Shown here piece after piece: positions 32,973 through 41,116 of a stretch of DNA of 41,116 bases. Numbering within the stretch: the stretch's first letter is position 1; the number at the start of each line of letters is the position of its first letter. Origin of the DNA: Negativicutes bacterium (GTDB lineage Bacteria; Bacillota; Negativicutes; Sporomusales; JAOACF01). The DNA lies in the NCBI GenBank assembly GCA_026417995.1, contig JAOACF010000004.1, forward strand, positions 1-41,116, given 5' to 3'. Below the pieces are notes generated by a model, which was not told the origin of the DNA, ran no database searches, and was given only the letters and a program-made list of their open reading frames with translations. The position numbers were made by a program, and so were the translations under genes.

Positions 32973-33941
32973 ATGGCTGCCGTGCGATACATCTCTCTTC
33001 CAGGCCTGGAACTAAAGTGCTCGCAGATTGTGCTGGGGACTTCGGCATTTACACCGGAGCGGAAGCAGGCCGTCTTCGGGATTTTGGATGCATATAGAGA
33101 AGCCGGCGGGAATGTTTTAGATACTTCCCGCATTTACGGCGCGGGCAAGAGCGAAGCGGTACTCGCCATGTGGCTGCAAGAGCGGCATAACCGGCAGGAG
33201 ATGATTGTCATCAATAAAGGCTGTCACCACTTTGTCGATGAGCAAGGCCGCCATTACCCGGAAAAGCATAGAGTGAAGCCGGAGATTATTACTGCTGATC
33301 TAAAAGAAAGTTTGGAACGCATGAATCTGGACTATTTTGATATTTATTTGCTGCACCGGGATGATCAGGAAGTTCCCGTAGCTGATTTGATGGATGTGCT
33401 GGAGCTGCATCGCCGGGAAGGGCGGATTAAAACGTACGGCGTTTCCAACTGGAGCACCGCGCGCATTGCCGCGGCCAATGAATACGCCGCCGGCAAAGGA
33501 TATTCAGGCATTGTTGTCAATAGTCCAAGCTTAAGCTTGGCCGTTATTAACGAGCCGCGCTGGGAAGGATGCACATATGTTGACCGTGCGTACGCCCGCT
33601 GGCACGAGGAGCGCCAACTGGCGCTGTTTTCCTGGGCATCACAGGCTAGCGGTTTTTTCACCGGGCTATATACACGCGACCATTGCCCGAACCCGGACAT
33701 TGCCAGGGTGTATTACAATGAAACAAACTGGGAGCGCTTGGAGCGCGCCCGTTCTTTGGCGAAACAAAAAGGCGACGCCATTACCGCCAATCATATCGCT
33801 TTAGCCTATGTTCTGCAGCAGCCTTTTCCTACAGGCGCGGTGATAGGGCCGCAGACGCCCGGGGAATTGATTGACAGTCTTACCGCGCTAGACATCGACT
33901 TAAGCGAGCAGGAGAGAATATGGCTCGAATTCAACTGTTAG
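32973..33941 (+). CDS. Aldo/keto reductase
   Basis: A 322-aa (beta/alpha)8 oxidoreductase. The catalytic tetrad is complete: Asp50 and Tyr55 in LDTSRIYG, Lys82 in INKGCH and His128 in YLLHRDD. These enzymes reduce carbonyls of sugars or ketoacids with NAD(P)H. The start may be the ATG at 32973 or the GTG at 32982, which has better spacing from AAAGGA. It is the first gene to the right of the LysR regulator and precedes the TctC gene by 122 bases. The substrate is unknown. Confidence 0.88.
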   Translation: MAAVRYISLPGLELKCSQIVLGTSAFTPERKQAVFGILDAYREAGGNVLDTSRIYGAGKSEAVLAMWLQERHNRQEMIVINKGCHHFVDEQGRHYPEKHRVKPEIITADLKESLERMNLDYFDIYLLHRDDQEVPVADLMDVLELHRREGRIKTYGVSNWSTARIAAANEYAAGKGYSGIVVNSPSLSLAVINEPRWEGCTYVDRAYARWHEERQLALFSWASQASGFFTGLYTRDHCPNPDIARVYYNETNWERLERARSLAKQKGDAITANHIALAYVLQQPFPTGAVIGPQTPGELIDSLTALDIDLSEQERIWLEFNC

Positions 33942-34063
33942 ACAGTCATCCGGCGTGGCTGATACTTTCGTTGGCAGCTACGCGGCATGCTGAGGAGGTG
34001 AGGGGAAACTCCGTCAGGACTATTTAGCGCAAAACTATATTCTAAGGATGAGGAGTTGTATTT

Positions 34064-35113
34064 ATGGTGTCAGGGAAAAAACTATTCAGTTTGTTAGCGC
34101 TTATGGTGTTTGCCGGCATACTGGTACTCGGCTGCGGCGGACAGAAGAAAGAAGCAGGGTCAAAGACGGCAGGCGGCTACCCGGCAAATAACATCAACGG
34201 TATAATTACCTGGGGTGCCGGCGGCGTCATGGACAATGTTTCCCGCTCCATCACACCGATGGTCGAAAAGGAACTGGGCAAAAGCATTATTCTCGCCAAC
34301 AAGCCGGGCGCAACGGGCGCTATCGCCATGCAGTACGTTCACGACCAAAAAAATGACGGCTATACCTTGTTGTACGGTGCGGAAAACCCTCAGCTTTACA
34401 AAGTACTGGAGTTATCCAAACTTGATTATGACGATTTTGAGCCAATCATGCTGTTCGGCAAAGGCGTAGCGGTGCTTGTCGCCGAGAAGTCCTCGCCGCT
34501 TAACAGCTATGAAGATCTTGTCAAGGCCCTGAGGCAAAATGCCGGCAAATTCAATATGGGCGCAACCGGTGCCGGCGGTTTGCCGCAGGTGGCTACAGCG
34601 CTTATCCTCCAAAAGGAAAATGTGAAGGCAAACTTTGTCAATTATGACGGTGAAGGCCCAATGGTAACGGCGTTGCTGGGCAAGCAGGTAGACGCAGCAG
34701 CGATCAGCGTTGGGACAGTGGCCCAATATATAAGAACCGGCGATCTCAAAGCTTTGGCGTTAATCGCTAACTCCCCGGTGGACATCCTGCCTAACGTGCC
34801 GGTACTGGGCGAGATGAAGCCAGAGTATAAGGAGAGTTTGAAAACATTTGGTCCGTTCTACGGAGTATTTGTAAAGAAAGGAACGGCGGAAGACGTTATC
34901 AAACGGCTGAGCGAAGCCTTCGGCAAGGGTTATCAGGATCCCAAATTCCAGGAATTCATGAAGAAAAGCGGTATTATACCGCTGGGTATCAGCGGACAAG
35001 AGGCCAAACAGTATCTGGTAACCTGGCGTGCACAGCATTCCTGGTTGCTGCATGACATCGGCGCGGCCAAAATTTCGCCGGAAAGAGTCGGCATTCCCAG
35101 ACCGGGCAAATAG
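34064..35113 (+). CDS. tctC: TTT-family solute-binding lipoprotein (TctC), copy 1
   Basis: The periplasmic binding component of a tripartite tricarboxylate transporter (Bug/TctC family), 349 aa. The lipoprotein signal ends in LVLGC with Cys24. Family motifs include TWGAGGVMDNVSRS, NKPGATGAIA and FVNYDGEGPMVTALLGKQVDA. The ATG has GAGGAG 9 bases upstream. It lacks its own TctA/TctB next to it but is a close paralogue of the TctC at 37100. It may offer a second ligand to the same membrane pair. Confidence 0.92.
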   Translation: MVSGKKLFSLLALMVFAGILVLGCGGQKKEAGSKTAGGYPANNINGIITWGAGGVMDNVSRSITPMVEKELGKSIILANKPGATGAIAMQYVHDQKNDGYTLLYGAENPQLYKVLELSKLDYDDFEPIMLFGKGVAVLVAEKSSPLNSYEDLVKALRQNAGKFNMGATGAGGLPQVATALILQKENVKANFVNYDGEGPMVTALLGKQVDAAAISVGTVAQYIRTGDLKALALIANSPVDILPNVPVLGEMKPEYKESLKTFGPFYGVFVKKGTAEDVIKRLSEAFGKGYQDPKFQEFMKKSGIIPLGISGQEAKQYLVTWRAQHSWLLHDIGAAKISPERVGIPRPGK

Positions 35114-35231
35114 GAGTAGCTTACGGCAACGCATATCCCACGCAGTCGTTTGCTCGTCTGCGTGGGATACATGCGGCGCGTAAATATAAGCGCCAATTTT
35201 TCACAAACTCTGTTTGCGGCAGGAGGATTAT

Positions 35232-35987
35232 ATGAATCATTTAATTGGTAAAACAAAACAACCACTTGTTTGTACCCCTTTGGTCGCAAAAAGCAAACAG
35301 GCGATTTTACAGGAACTGAGAGAGGTCCTGATTAAAAAGCCCGATATTGTCGAGTGGCGGGCAGATTTCTTTGCAGCAATTGCAAATACCGCAGAGGTTG
35401 TTGCCGTTGCTAACAGTATTAAAGAGATTGCCGGCGAAATACCGGTTATTTTTACGATCCGCTCGCTGCGCGAAGGAGGCCAGCCGATACCGCTCACGGC
35501 TGAACAGGCAATCGAATTAAACATTGCCATTTGCCAAAATACTAAGATAGAATACGTCGATTGCGAGCTAAGCAATCTGCCTGCTCACATCGAGCGCCTG
35601 CAAAGCGCCGCGGCAGTCACCGGAACCAAGATCATCGGCTCCTATCACAATTTTAGTTTCACGCCTGAAAGGGAAGAACTGGCGCAAAAGTTTGCCGCCG
35701 CCGAAGCCTACCGGCTGGATGTAGCCAAAGTTGCCGTGATGCCGCAAAATCTGCAGGATGTGCTAACCATGCTGAGTGCAACGCTTGAAGCCAAAGCCAA
35801 GCATAAAATACCCCTGATTACAATGTCTATGGGCAAATATGGCGCAATCAGCCGGATGGTCGGCGGCGTTTTTGGCTCGTCGCTAACCTTTGGCGTGGGG
35901 TCTCAGGCGTCTGCGCCCGGGCAGGTGCCGATTGAAGATCTCAAGACGGTTCTAGCCATTGTGGAAAAAACGATAGGTGGCGAATAG
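35232..35987 (+). CDS. aroD: Type I 3-dehydroquinate dehydratase
   Basis: It converts 3-dehydroquinate to 3-dehydroshikimate. It is a 251-aa class I enzyme with Schiff-base Lys166 (DVAKVAVMP), catalytic His139 (SYHNFSFTP) and Glu41 (EWRAD). The ATG at 35232 follows AGGAGGA. Its place between two TTT binding proteins, one base before a dehydrogenase gene, is odd for a biosynthetic gene. It suggests use in uptake and conversion of quinate, shikimate or a relative, although a biosynthetic role cannot be excluded. Confidence 0.93.
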   Translation: MNHLIGKTKQPLVCTPLVAKSKQAILQELREVLIKKPDIVEWRADFFAAIANTAEVVAVANSIKEIAGEIPVIFTIRSLREGGQPIPLTAEQAIELNIAICQNTKIEYVDCELSNLPAHIERLQSAAAVTGTKIIGSYHNFSFTPEREELAQKFAAAEAYRLDVAKVAVMPQNLQDVLTMLSATLEAKAKHKIPLITMSMGKYGAISRMVGGVFGSSLTFGVGSQASAPGQVPIEDLKTVLAIVEKTIGGE

Positions 35988-35988
35988 C

Positions 35989-36978
35989 ATGCAGGAACTA
36001 TATCTGGAAAAGCCCGGTGAGCTCACGCTGCGGGTAAGTTCGCCGCTCCCGGCGCCGCAAAGCAACGAAGTAAAAATCAAAATTTTATACGCGGGACTAT
36101 GTGGTTCTGATCTTCGGGTTTATAAAGGAAGCATTGCCTATGCAAAATACCCGTCCCGTCCCGGACATGAAGCGCTCGGTGTTGTCGTTGCGGCCGGAAG
36201 CGCCTCATCCTTAAAGGCCGGCGATAAAGTTGTCATTTTCCCCAATACCTTCTGCGGGCAATGTAAACTTTGCCGTCAGGGACAGACAAATATCTGCCGG
36301 GAAAAGAAGTCATTTGGCATTAATGCTCCGGGTGTATTTGGCAGTGAGGTTATTGCCGACGCCAAGTTTGTTGTAAAAATTCCTCAATATCTGCCGGATG
36401 AAAAGGCGGTTCTGGTCGAGCCGTTTGCCGTGACTGTGCATGCGCTCAAAAAAGCGGCGATCACTCCCGAAACAACGGTGGCAGTGGTAGGCTGCGGCAC
36501 AGAAGGATTGCTTGCAATAGCGCTGGCTAATTACCTCGGCGGCAAGATCACGGCAGTAGACATTAATCCGGCAAAGCTTCAAATGGCCAGAAGCTTCGGT
36601 GATATTCGCACATTGCTGCCGCAAGACGTTGAGGGAGAAGCGTTTGATGTTGTCATTGAGGCAGCTGGGGTGAAGCTGTCAATTGAGCAGGCAATGCGGT
36701 TGGTACGGCCGGGCGGCAGGTTGATTGTCATAGGGATTACGGGCGAGCAGGTTGATTTTCCGGTAATCCATGTCGTGCGCAACGAAATTACTATTTTTGG
36801 CACTATTATCTATACAATAGAAGATTTTAAGGATGCGATAACCTATTTGTCCGATCCGGCCTTTCCTGCTGATGGCGTATTGTCGAAAATAGTTCCTTAT
36901 ACTGAATTCAGCCAAGCTTATGCTGACGCCCTTTCAGGCAATTATGCCAAGATTGTGCTGGATTTTAGGGGAGCATAG
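35989..36978 (+). CDS. Zinc-dependent medium-chain dehydrogenase, paralogue of 15002-15997
   Basis: A 329-aa medium-chain alcohol dehydrogenase with RPGHEALG, the structural zinc cysteines in FCGQCKLCRQGQTNIC, the GCGTEG loop and VDINP (NAD+-type). It follows aroD by one base and has AGGTGG 8 bases before its ATG, so the two are coupled. It is similar over its whole length to the dehydrogenase of the TRAP operon. In this context quinate, shikimate or another cyclic or linear polyol acid is a possible substrate (inference). Confidence 0.9.
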   Translation: MQELYLEKPGELTLRVSSPLPAPQSNEVKIKILYAGLCGSDLRVYKGSIAYAKYPSRPGHEALGVVVAAGSASSLKAGDKVVIFPNTFCGQCKLCRQGQTNICREKKSFGINAPGVFGSEVIADAKFVVKIPQYLPDEKAVLVEPFAVTVHALKKAAITPETTVAVVGCGTEGLLAIALANYLGGKITAVDINPAKLQMARSFGDIRTLLPQDVEGEAFDVVIEAAGVKLSIEQAMRLVRPGGRLIVIGITGEQVDFPVIHVVRNEITIFGTIIYTIEDFKDAITYLSDPAFPADGVLSKIVPYTEFSQAYADALSGNYAKIVLDFRGA

Positions 36979-37099
36979 CGCCTGAAATTTACACTTGTAA
37001 ACAATCTTTTTATAACAGCCAAATAAGGAAGGAGGATAGTTTTTTTCTTCGAAATACAATTCTAATGCTAAGTTTTAATTTTGAAGGGGTGAATGTGTA

Positions 37100-38128
37100 A
37101 TGTCGAAAAAATTTGCCTGGGCAGTATTAGTTCTGGTGACGGTTGCTCTGATCGCAGCCGGCTGCGGCGGCACAACTGCCAAAAAAGATGCCTTCCCGAC
37201 AACTAACATTAACGGTACGATTGCCTGGGGCGCCGGCGGCGGCACTGACAACGTCATGCGTACCCTTGCGCCGATTGCTGAGAAGCAACTTGGCAAATCA
37301 ATCGTTCTCTCTAACAAGCCCGGCGCGGCCGGTGCTATTGCTACCCAGTATGTTTATGACCAAAAAGCCGACGGTTACAACCTGCTCATGAATGCGGAAA
37401 ATCCGCAGCTCTATCAGATCCTCGGCCTTTCCAAGCTGTCTTATAACGACTTTGAGCCTATTTTGCTGGCAGTTCAAGGTTCTACCGTTATTGTCGTACC
37501 GAAAGATTCTCCGTATAAAACGCTTGATGACCTCCTCAAGGCGGCAAAAGCCAACCCCGGCAAACTGACCATCGGTATCAGCGGTGTTGGCGGCCAGCCT
37601 TACGTGACTGCTGCTATCCTGAAAAAGGTGGAGGGTGTAACCTTTAACCCCGTAACTTTTGACGGCGACGGCCCGCTGGTGACCGCACTTCTTGGCAAGC
37701 AGCTCGACGTTACCGGCTTGGCTGTCGGTGCGGCCACTCAGTACATTAAAAACGGCGACCTGCGGGCGCTGGCCGTAATGGCTACCAAGCAAAATCCCGC
37801 TATCCCTGAAGTTCCGGCAATCACCCAACTGAATCCCGCTTACCAGGATGTGCTGAAAGCCTCGGGCTTCTTCTATGGCGTATGGGTTAAGAAGGGTACG
37901 CCGGAAGACGTTATCAAGAAATTGACTGATGCGTACATGGTAGCGTACAAAGATCCTAAATTCCAGGAATATGCGCAAAAGAACGGCTTGACGCTGATGG
38001 GGCTCACCGACAAGGAAGCAAAAGACTTTGCCGCTCAGTGGCAATCGCAAATGGCCTGGCTGATTTATGAGGCCGGCGGCGCAAAAGAATCGCCCGAGAA
38101 GTTTAACATTCCGAAACCCGCGAAGTAA
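37100..38128 (+). CDS. tctC: TTT-family solute-binding lipoprotein (TctC), copy 2
   Basis: A 342-aa Bug/TctC protein with a lipoprotein signal ending AAGC (Cys22). It shares long stretches with copy 1, for example ENPQLY, LSY/LDYNDFEPI and GDGPLVTALLGKQ. The ATG at 37100 has AAGGGG about 10 bases upstream. It directly precedes tctB and tctA and so is the main binding protein of this transporter. A hairpin follows its stop. Confidence 0.93.
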   Translation: MSKKFAWAVLVLVTVALIAAGCGGTTAKKDAFPTTNINGTIAWGAGGGTDNVMRTLAPIAEKQLGKSIVLSNKPGAAGAIATQYVYDQKADGYNLLMNAENPQLYQILGLSKLSYNDFEPILLAVQGSTVIVVPKDSPYKTLDDLLKAAKANPGKLTIGISGVGGQPYVTAAILKKVEGVTFNPVTFDGDGPLVTALLGKQLDVTGLAVGAATQYIKNGDLRALAVMATKQNPAIPEVPAITQLNPAYQDVLKASGFFYGVWVKKGTPEDVIKKLTDAYMVAYKDPKFQEYAQKNGLTLMGLTDKEAKDFAAQWQSQMAWLIYEAGGAKESPEKFNIPKPAK

Positions 38129-38136
38129 AGAGCGCG

Positions 38137-38161
38137 AGGGAGGAACCTCAAGTTCCTCCCT
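38137..38161 (+). repeat. Hairpin between tctC and tctB
   Basis: AGGGAGGAAC (38137-38146) pairs perfectly with GTTCCTCCCT (38152-38161) around CTCAA. What follows is TAATTATCGATTTTG, a poor T-run. It may be a weak terminator or an RNA-processing site limiting expression of tctBA relative to tctC, like the hairpin after dctP. Confidence 0.75.
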
Positions 38162-38196
38162 TAATTATCGATTTTGTTTGAACGGAGGGCCAAAGC

Positions 38197-38691
38197 ATGT
38201 CCGAACTGCCACAAGCACAAACCGCCCACACGCCAAAGGGGAAACCGCAGAAAAAAGGCGAGCTTAAGATGCTTGCTCTCCTCTTTGTCATTTTCGGGGC
38301 CTTGTTTCTTGATTCGCTGCGCCTTGACGGCGCGTTTCAGGGACACTACAGCGGCCCCGGCGGGATACCCCAACTGGTTTCCGCCTTGATGCTTGTATTA
38401 ATAGTTGTTGCTGCCGTCAATCTGCTCAGACAGGGGTATAAAGAGGGGACATTCCAAGACATTGTTACATTCTTGTTTGATAAGGACGTAGTAATCCTGC
38501 TGATTATGGTCACGTTATACGGATTGCTGGTGGAAACGCTGACCTTTATTCCTACCAGTATCCTCTTTCTTGTCGGCACAATGTACCTCCTGGAACGCAA
38601 AAACCTGATCAGGAAGATTGTAATTTCCGTGAGCACGGTAGCTGTATTGGTACTGATCTTTTCAACGATCTTCCAGGTCGTACTGCCTTAG
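38197..38691 (+). CDS. tctB: TTT transporter small membrane subunit (TctB)
   Basis: A 164-aa membrane protein with a hydrophilic N-terminal tail of about 22 residues and four hydrophobic segments, as is usual for TctB. It includes the GPGGIPQLVS segment. The ATG at 38197 has GGAGGG 8 bases upstream. It lies between tctC and tctA. Confidence 0.9.
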   Translation: MSELPQAQTAHTPKGKPQKKGELKMLALLFVIFGALFLDSLRLDGAFQGHYSGPGGIPQLVSALMLVLIVVAAVNLLRQGYKEGTFQDIVTFLFDKDVVILLIMVTLYGLLVETLTFIPTSILFLVGTMYLLERKNLIRKIVISVSTVAVLVLIFSTIFQVVLP

Positions 38692-38712
38692 CGGGGAAGG
38701 AGGAAACACACG

Positions 38713-40227
38713 ATGTTTAATGGTTTGGAAGGGTTTTTAATACCGCTCACAAGTCTGGAACTCATCGCATACATTGCTGCCGGGGTTTTTGTCGGCATTT
38801 ATGTCGGCGCTATTCCCGGCCTGTCGGTAACTATGGCAGTATCGCTGTTGATTTCGTTCACCTTCTCCTGGGATGTTCTCCCGGCGCTGTGCGTAATGAT
38901 CGGTATCTTCAGCGGCGGCGTTTATGGCGGCGCCCGTTCGGGTATTTTGCTCAATATCCCCGGCGCGCCGGCAGCGGTGGCATCAGGCTTTGACGGCTAT
39001 CCGCTGGCAAAGATGGGCCTTGCCGGCGAAGCCATGGGGCTTAGCACTACCCAGGCAGTAATCGGCGAATTCTTCGGTATTATCATCCTCTGCCTGTTCG
39101 CCCCGCTGATCGCCAAGCTGTCCATTCTCTTTATGCCGCGCGATTATTTCCTGCTGGCCTTTATGGGCATGTTTCTGGTCGGCAGCTTAACTGAAGGCGG
39201 CTCCTTAATCAAGGCAATGATTACTGCCGGTCTCGGCATTCTCGTAGGCCTTATCGGCATGGATCCCGAGACGGGGCAAGGCCGCATGCACTTTGACACC
39301 GGCTATCTGCTCGGCGGCATCAATTTCGTAATTGTTATGATCGGGACCTTCGGCATTTCCGAAGCGCTGGTGCAACTGCAGGACAAAGTGGAGCCGGTAA
39401 AGCAGCAGGTTACCCGTATCCGTCCCACCTGGGAGGTTATTGCCAAAAACATCCCTCTTACGCTGCGATCATCGACGATTGGCGTTATTATCGGCGCTCT
39501 GCCGGGGACAGGCGGCGATATTGCCGCGCTGATGGCCTATGACCATGCTAAGCGGACGGTTAAGAATCCGCATCCCAAGCCGTTCGGTCAAGGCGCCTAT
39601 CAAGGTCTGATTGCGCCTGAGTCCGCCTGCAGCGCGGCGATCGGCGGCGCTATCATCCCGATGATGACGCTGGGTATCCCTGGCGACGCGGTAACGGCGG
39701 TGCTGATTGGCGCATTGATTATCCACGGCTTGCGTCCCGGCCCCATGTTGATGCGCGAACAGCCTGAATTCTTTTGGGTTCTGGTCGGGGCACTGTTTGT
39801 CTCAAATATTTTCCTGTATATCTTTGGTATGACCGGTATCCGCATCTTTACCAAAATCGTGGAAATTCCCAAATCGGTGCTTATTCCGATAATTGTCGTA
39901 TTGACAATTATCGGCGGCTATTCCATCCAAAACAGCATCGCCGATATTTACTGGATGATCGGCTTCGGTATTTTAGGCTATTTCTTAAAGCGGTATAATT
40001 ACCCGATCGCGGCGATGGTGCTTGGGGTTATTCTCAGCCCGATCATTGATACCAACTTCCGGCGGGGGGTAGCGATGGAGCACGGCAGTGTGTCGGCATT
40101 CTTCGGCAACATGCTTACCAGTCCGATTTCGCTCACACTAATCTTCATCATGGTTGCTACTGCTTTTATGCAGAGCTCCTATTATGACAAAATTTCCGAT
40201 AAATTGTTCAAGCGCACAAATAAATGA
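38713..40227 (+). CDS. tctA: TTT transporter large membrane subunit (TctA)
   Basis: A 504-aa membrane channel of the tripartite tricarboxylate transporter, about 12 segments. It shows family motifs IYVGAIPGLSVTMAVSLL, GGVYGGARSGILLNIPGAP and GALPGTGGDIAALMAYDHAKR. It works with TctB and TctC to import a carboxylate with cations. It lies 21 bases after tctB and is followed by a terminator. The substrate is unknown; the name does not imply citrate. Confidence 0.95.
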   Translation: MFNGLEGFLIPLTSLELIAYIAAGVFVGIYVGAIPGLSVTMAVSLLISFTFSWDVLPALCVMIGIFSGGVYGGARSGILLNIPGAPAAVASGFDGYPLAKMGLAGEAMGLSTTQAVIGEFFGIIILCLFAPLIAKLSILFMPRDYFLLAFMGMFLVGSLTEGGSLIKAMITAGLGILVGLIGMDPETGQGRMHFDTGYLLGGINFVIVMIGTFGISEALVQLQDKVEPVKQQVTRIRPTWEVIAKNIPLTLRSSTIGVIIGALPGTGGDIAALMAYDHAKRTVKNPHPKPFGQGAYQGLIAPESACSAAIGGAIIPMMTLGIPGDAVTAVLIGALIIHGLRPGPMLMREQPEFFWVLVGALFVSNIFLYIFGMTGIRIFTKIVEIPKSVLIPIIVVLTIIGGYSIQNSIADIYWMIGFGILGYFLKRYNYPIAAMVLGVILSPIIDTNFRRGVAMEHGSVSAFFGNMLTSPISLTLIFIMVATAFMQSSYYDKISDKLFKRTNK

Positions 40228-40237
40228 CGCTTTTGCG

Positions 40238-40269
40238 CTCTGCTCCGCCCTCGCGGAGCAGAGATTTTT
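40238..40269 (+). terminator. Terminator of the TTT operon
   Basis: CTCTGCTCCGC (40238-40248) pairs perfectly with GCGGAGCAGAG (40253-40263) around CCTC, followed by ATTTTT. Confidence 0.92.
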
Positions 40270-40308
40270 GTGCTATCATGATTTTTAGGGCAACTATGGG
40301 GGGACGTC

Positions 40309-40878
40309 ATGAACTTTTCGTGGTATTTAGGGTTTGGTTGGGGGAGCATCATTCTGTTCGCACTGTTTGGCGCCGGCGCATATTATTATGCGGAAGGCTG
40401 GCTGCATTGGCTGTTTTATGCCTTTTTTGCCGTTGTCGCTGCCTATATGCTGACGCGTTTCCGGCTGTACAGGAGCGAGCCTTGGCGTCGCGTCCACCAG
40501 CGCGCTGCGATTATTCTCAGCGATTTGATCAAACAGGATGGCAACGGCAAGCACAAGCCCGATCGGATAGCGATATCCCGGCAGCTAGCCGAAAAGCTGC
40601 TGGGAAGTTGCGCCGCTGCGGCAATTAATGAGAATGGGACGCTGACGGATGCAGGGAGGAAGGCATACTACCGCGAACTGGCGGATACTTATTCTATTGT
40701 CTTTACCCGGAATTTGCCGGAGGAGAAGCATCCGGAAGCGATAAAAAGCATCATGAAGGACATCGAGGCCAGTGAATTCGGCCCGGATATTGTAATTGCC
40801 GTAGCGATAGAAAAGCAATACGGCCGCTTGGAGGCTGCCCGCTACTTACTGGCCATGGCCAGCGGTTATGCGAAATAG
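40309..40878 (+). CDS. Small two-segment membrane protein, unknown function
   Basis: A 189-aa protein I do not recognise. Residues about 5-48 form two closely spaced hydrophobic segments rich in Trp, Tyr and Phe. The remainder, from about residue 52, is a charged, helix-rich cytoplasmic part with no known motif. The ATG has GGGGGG 7 bases upstream. It has a terminator before it and 42 bases before the next MFS gene, with which it may be co-transcribed. Confidence 0.75.
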   Translation: MNFSWYLGFGWGSIILFALFGAGAYYYAEGWLHWLFYAFFAVVAAYMLTRFRLYRSEPWRRVHQRAAIILSDLIKQDGNGKHKPDRIAISRQLAEKLLGSCAAAAINENGTLTDAGRKAYYRELADTYSIVFTRNLPEEKHPEAIKSIMKDIEASEFGPDIVIAVAIEKQYGRLEAARYLLAMASGYAK

Positions 40879-40920
40879 ATTTAATACGGCGGGCGCTAAT
40901 ATAGCTCATGAGGTAGCAAA

Positions 40921-41116
40921 GTGAATTGGCGAAAAAACTTGTGGTCGCTTTGGTGCGGCTGCCTGATATCCAGTTCTTCCTATACGATGATTATTCCGTT
41001 CCTGCCTCTGTATTTACTGGATTTGGGCGCTGATCAAACGAATATCAGTCTTTGGTCGGGGTTGATTTTTTCCTCCACCTTTTTTGTCAGCGCCGTTATG
41101 GCTCCCTATTGGGGGC
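40921..41116 (+). CDS. MFS multidrug-type transporter, N-terminal part (3' end outside window)
   Basis: The frame is open from a GTG at 40921 (GAGG 7 bases upstream) to the end of the window, 65 codons. The start NWRKNLWSLWCGC followed by the first hydrophobic segment and IIPFLPLYLLDLGA resembles MdtG/YusP-like drug exporters. The second segment (GLIFSSTFFVSAVMAPYWG) is typical of the family. The assignment to MFS is good, the substrate unknown. Confidence 0.75.
   Translation, partial: MNWRKNLWSLWCGCLISSSSYTMIIPFLPLYLLDLGADQTNISLWSGLIFSSTFFVSAVMAPYWG

Overview
The window reads as the chromosome of an anaerobic, didermic Firmicute of the Negativicutes, most likely a Sporomusaceae relative. 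This is inferred, not proven. The grounds are a T-box and a cobalamin riboswitch with Firmicute-style strong Shine-Dalgarno sites and intrinsic terminators, many TRAP/TTT solute transporters with lipoprotein binding subunits, a PPi-type phosphofructokinase, and an unusual tandem CobT. No rRNA, tRNA, CRISPR array, prophage or insertion sequence with a transposase was seen.

Layout. 1-3067: aromatic amino acid genes, trpE (5' cut off)-trpG, then a leader region with a Phe-rich small ORF and two terminator hairpins, then pheA-aroK. 3191-8140: a LysR regulator diverging from a glyoxylate-to-glycerate operon (gcl-like carboligase, hyi, garR, cupin). 8200-9902: a lactate/glycolate permease that may feed it. 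9982-11202: PPi-type phosphofructokinase. 11279-13620: a promoter, cobalamin riboswitch and terminator in front of a double-length CobT fusion. 13646-19111: a LacI regulator diverging, across a near-perfect operator, from a zinc dehydrogenase-TRAP transporter operon. 19326-23228: LysR, a 124-bp palindromic mobile-like element, an Asp/Glu racemase-family protein and a split transketolase; this stretch looks somewhat foreign in codon use. 23432-28586: an HMG-CoA-lyase-like enzyme, a second ThDP enzyme, a second TIM-barrel isomerase and a CoA-acylating aldehyde dehydrogenase, closed by a 38-bp perfect palindrome. 28631-30855: LysR diverging from an MFS exporter. 30899-31943: a Tyr-type T-box controlling a second shikimate kinase. 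31955-40269: LysR diverging from an aldo/keto reductase, then TctC, aroD, a zinc dehydrogenase paralogue, a second TctC, TctB and TctA. 40309-41116: a small membrane protein and the start of an MFS transporter.

How they fit together. Two themes run through the window. One is aromatic biosynthesis, with three apparently different control devices (leader-peptide-like region, T-box, and an aroD gene placed inside a transport operon). The other is uptake and oxidation of small hydroxy acids or polyols, with paralogous dehydrogenases paired to two unrelated transporter types, and two separate ThDP enzyme plus TIM-barrel isomerase modules. The most notable points are the CobT-CobT fusion with complementary loss of motifs, the putative Phe leader upstream of pheA, the Gcl-like enzyme that carries a glutamate where the E. 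coli enzyme has valine, and the uncharacterised ThDP/isomerase/acylating dehydrogenase/HMG-lyase cluster.
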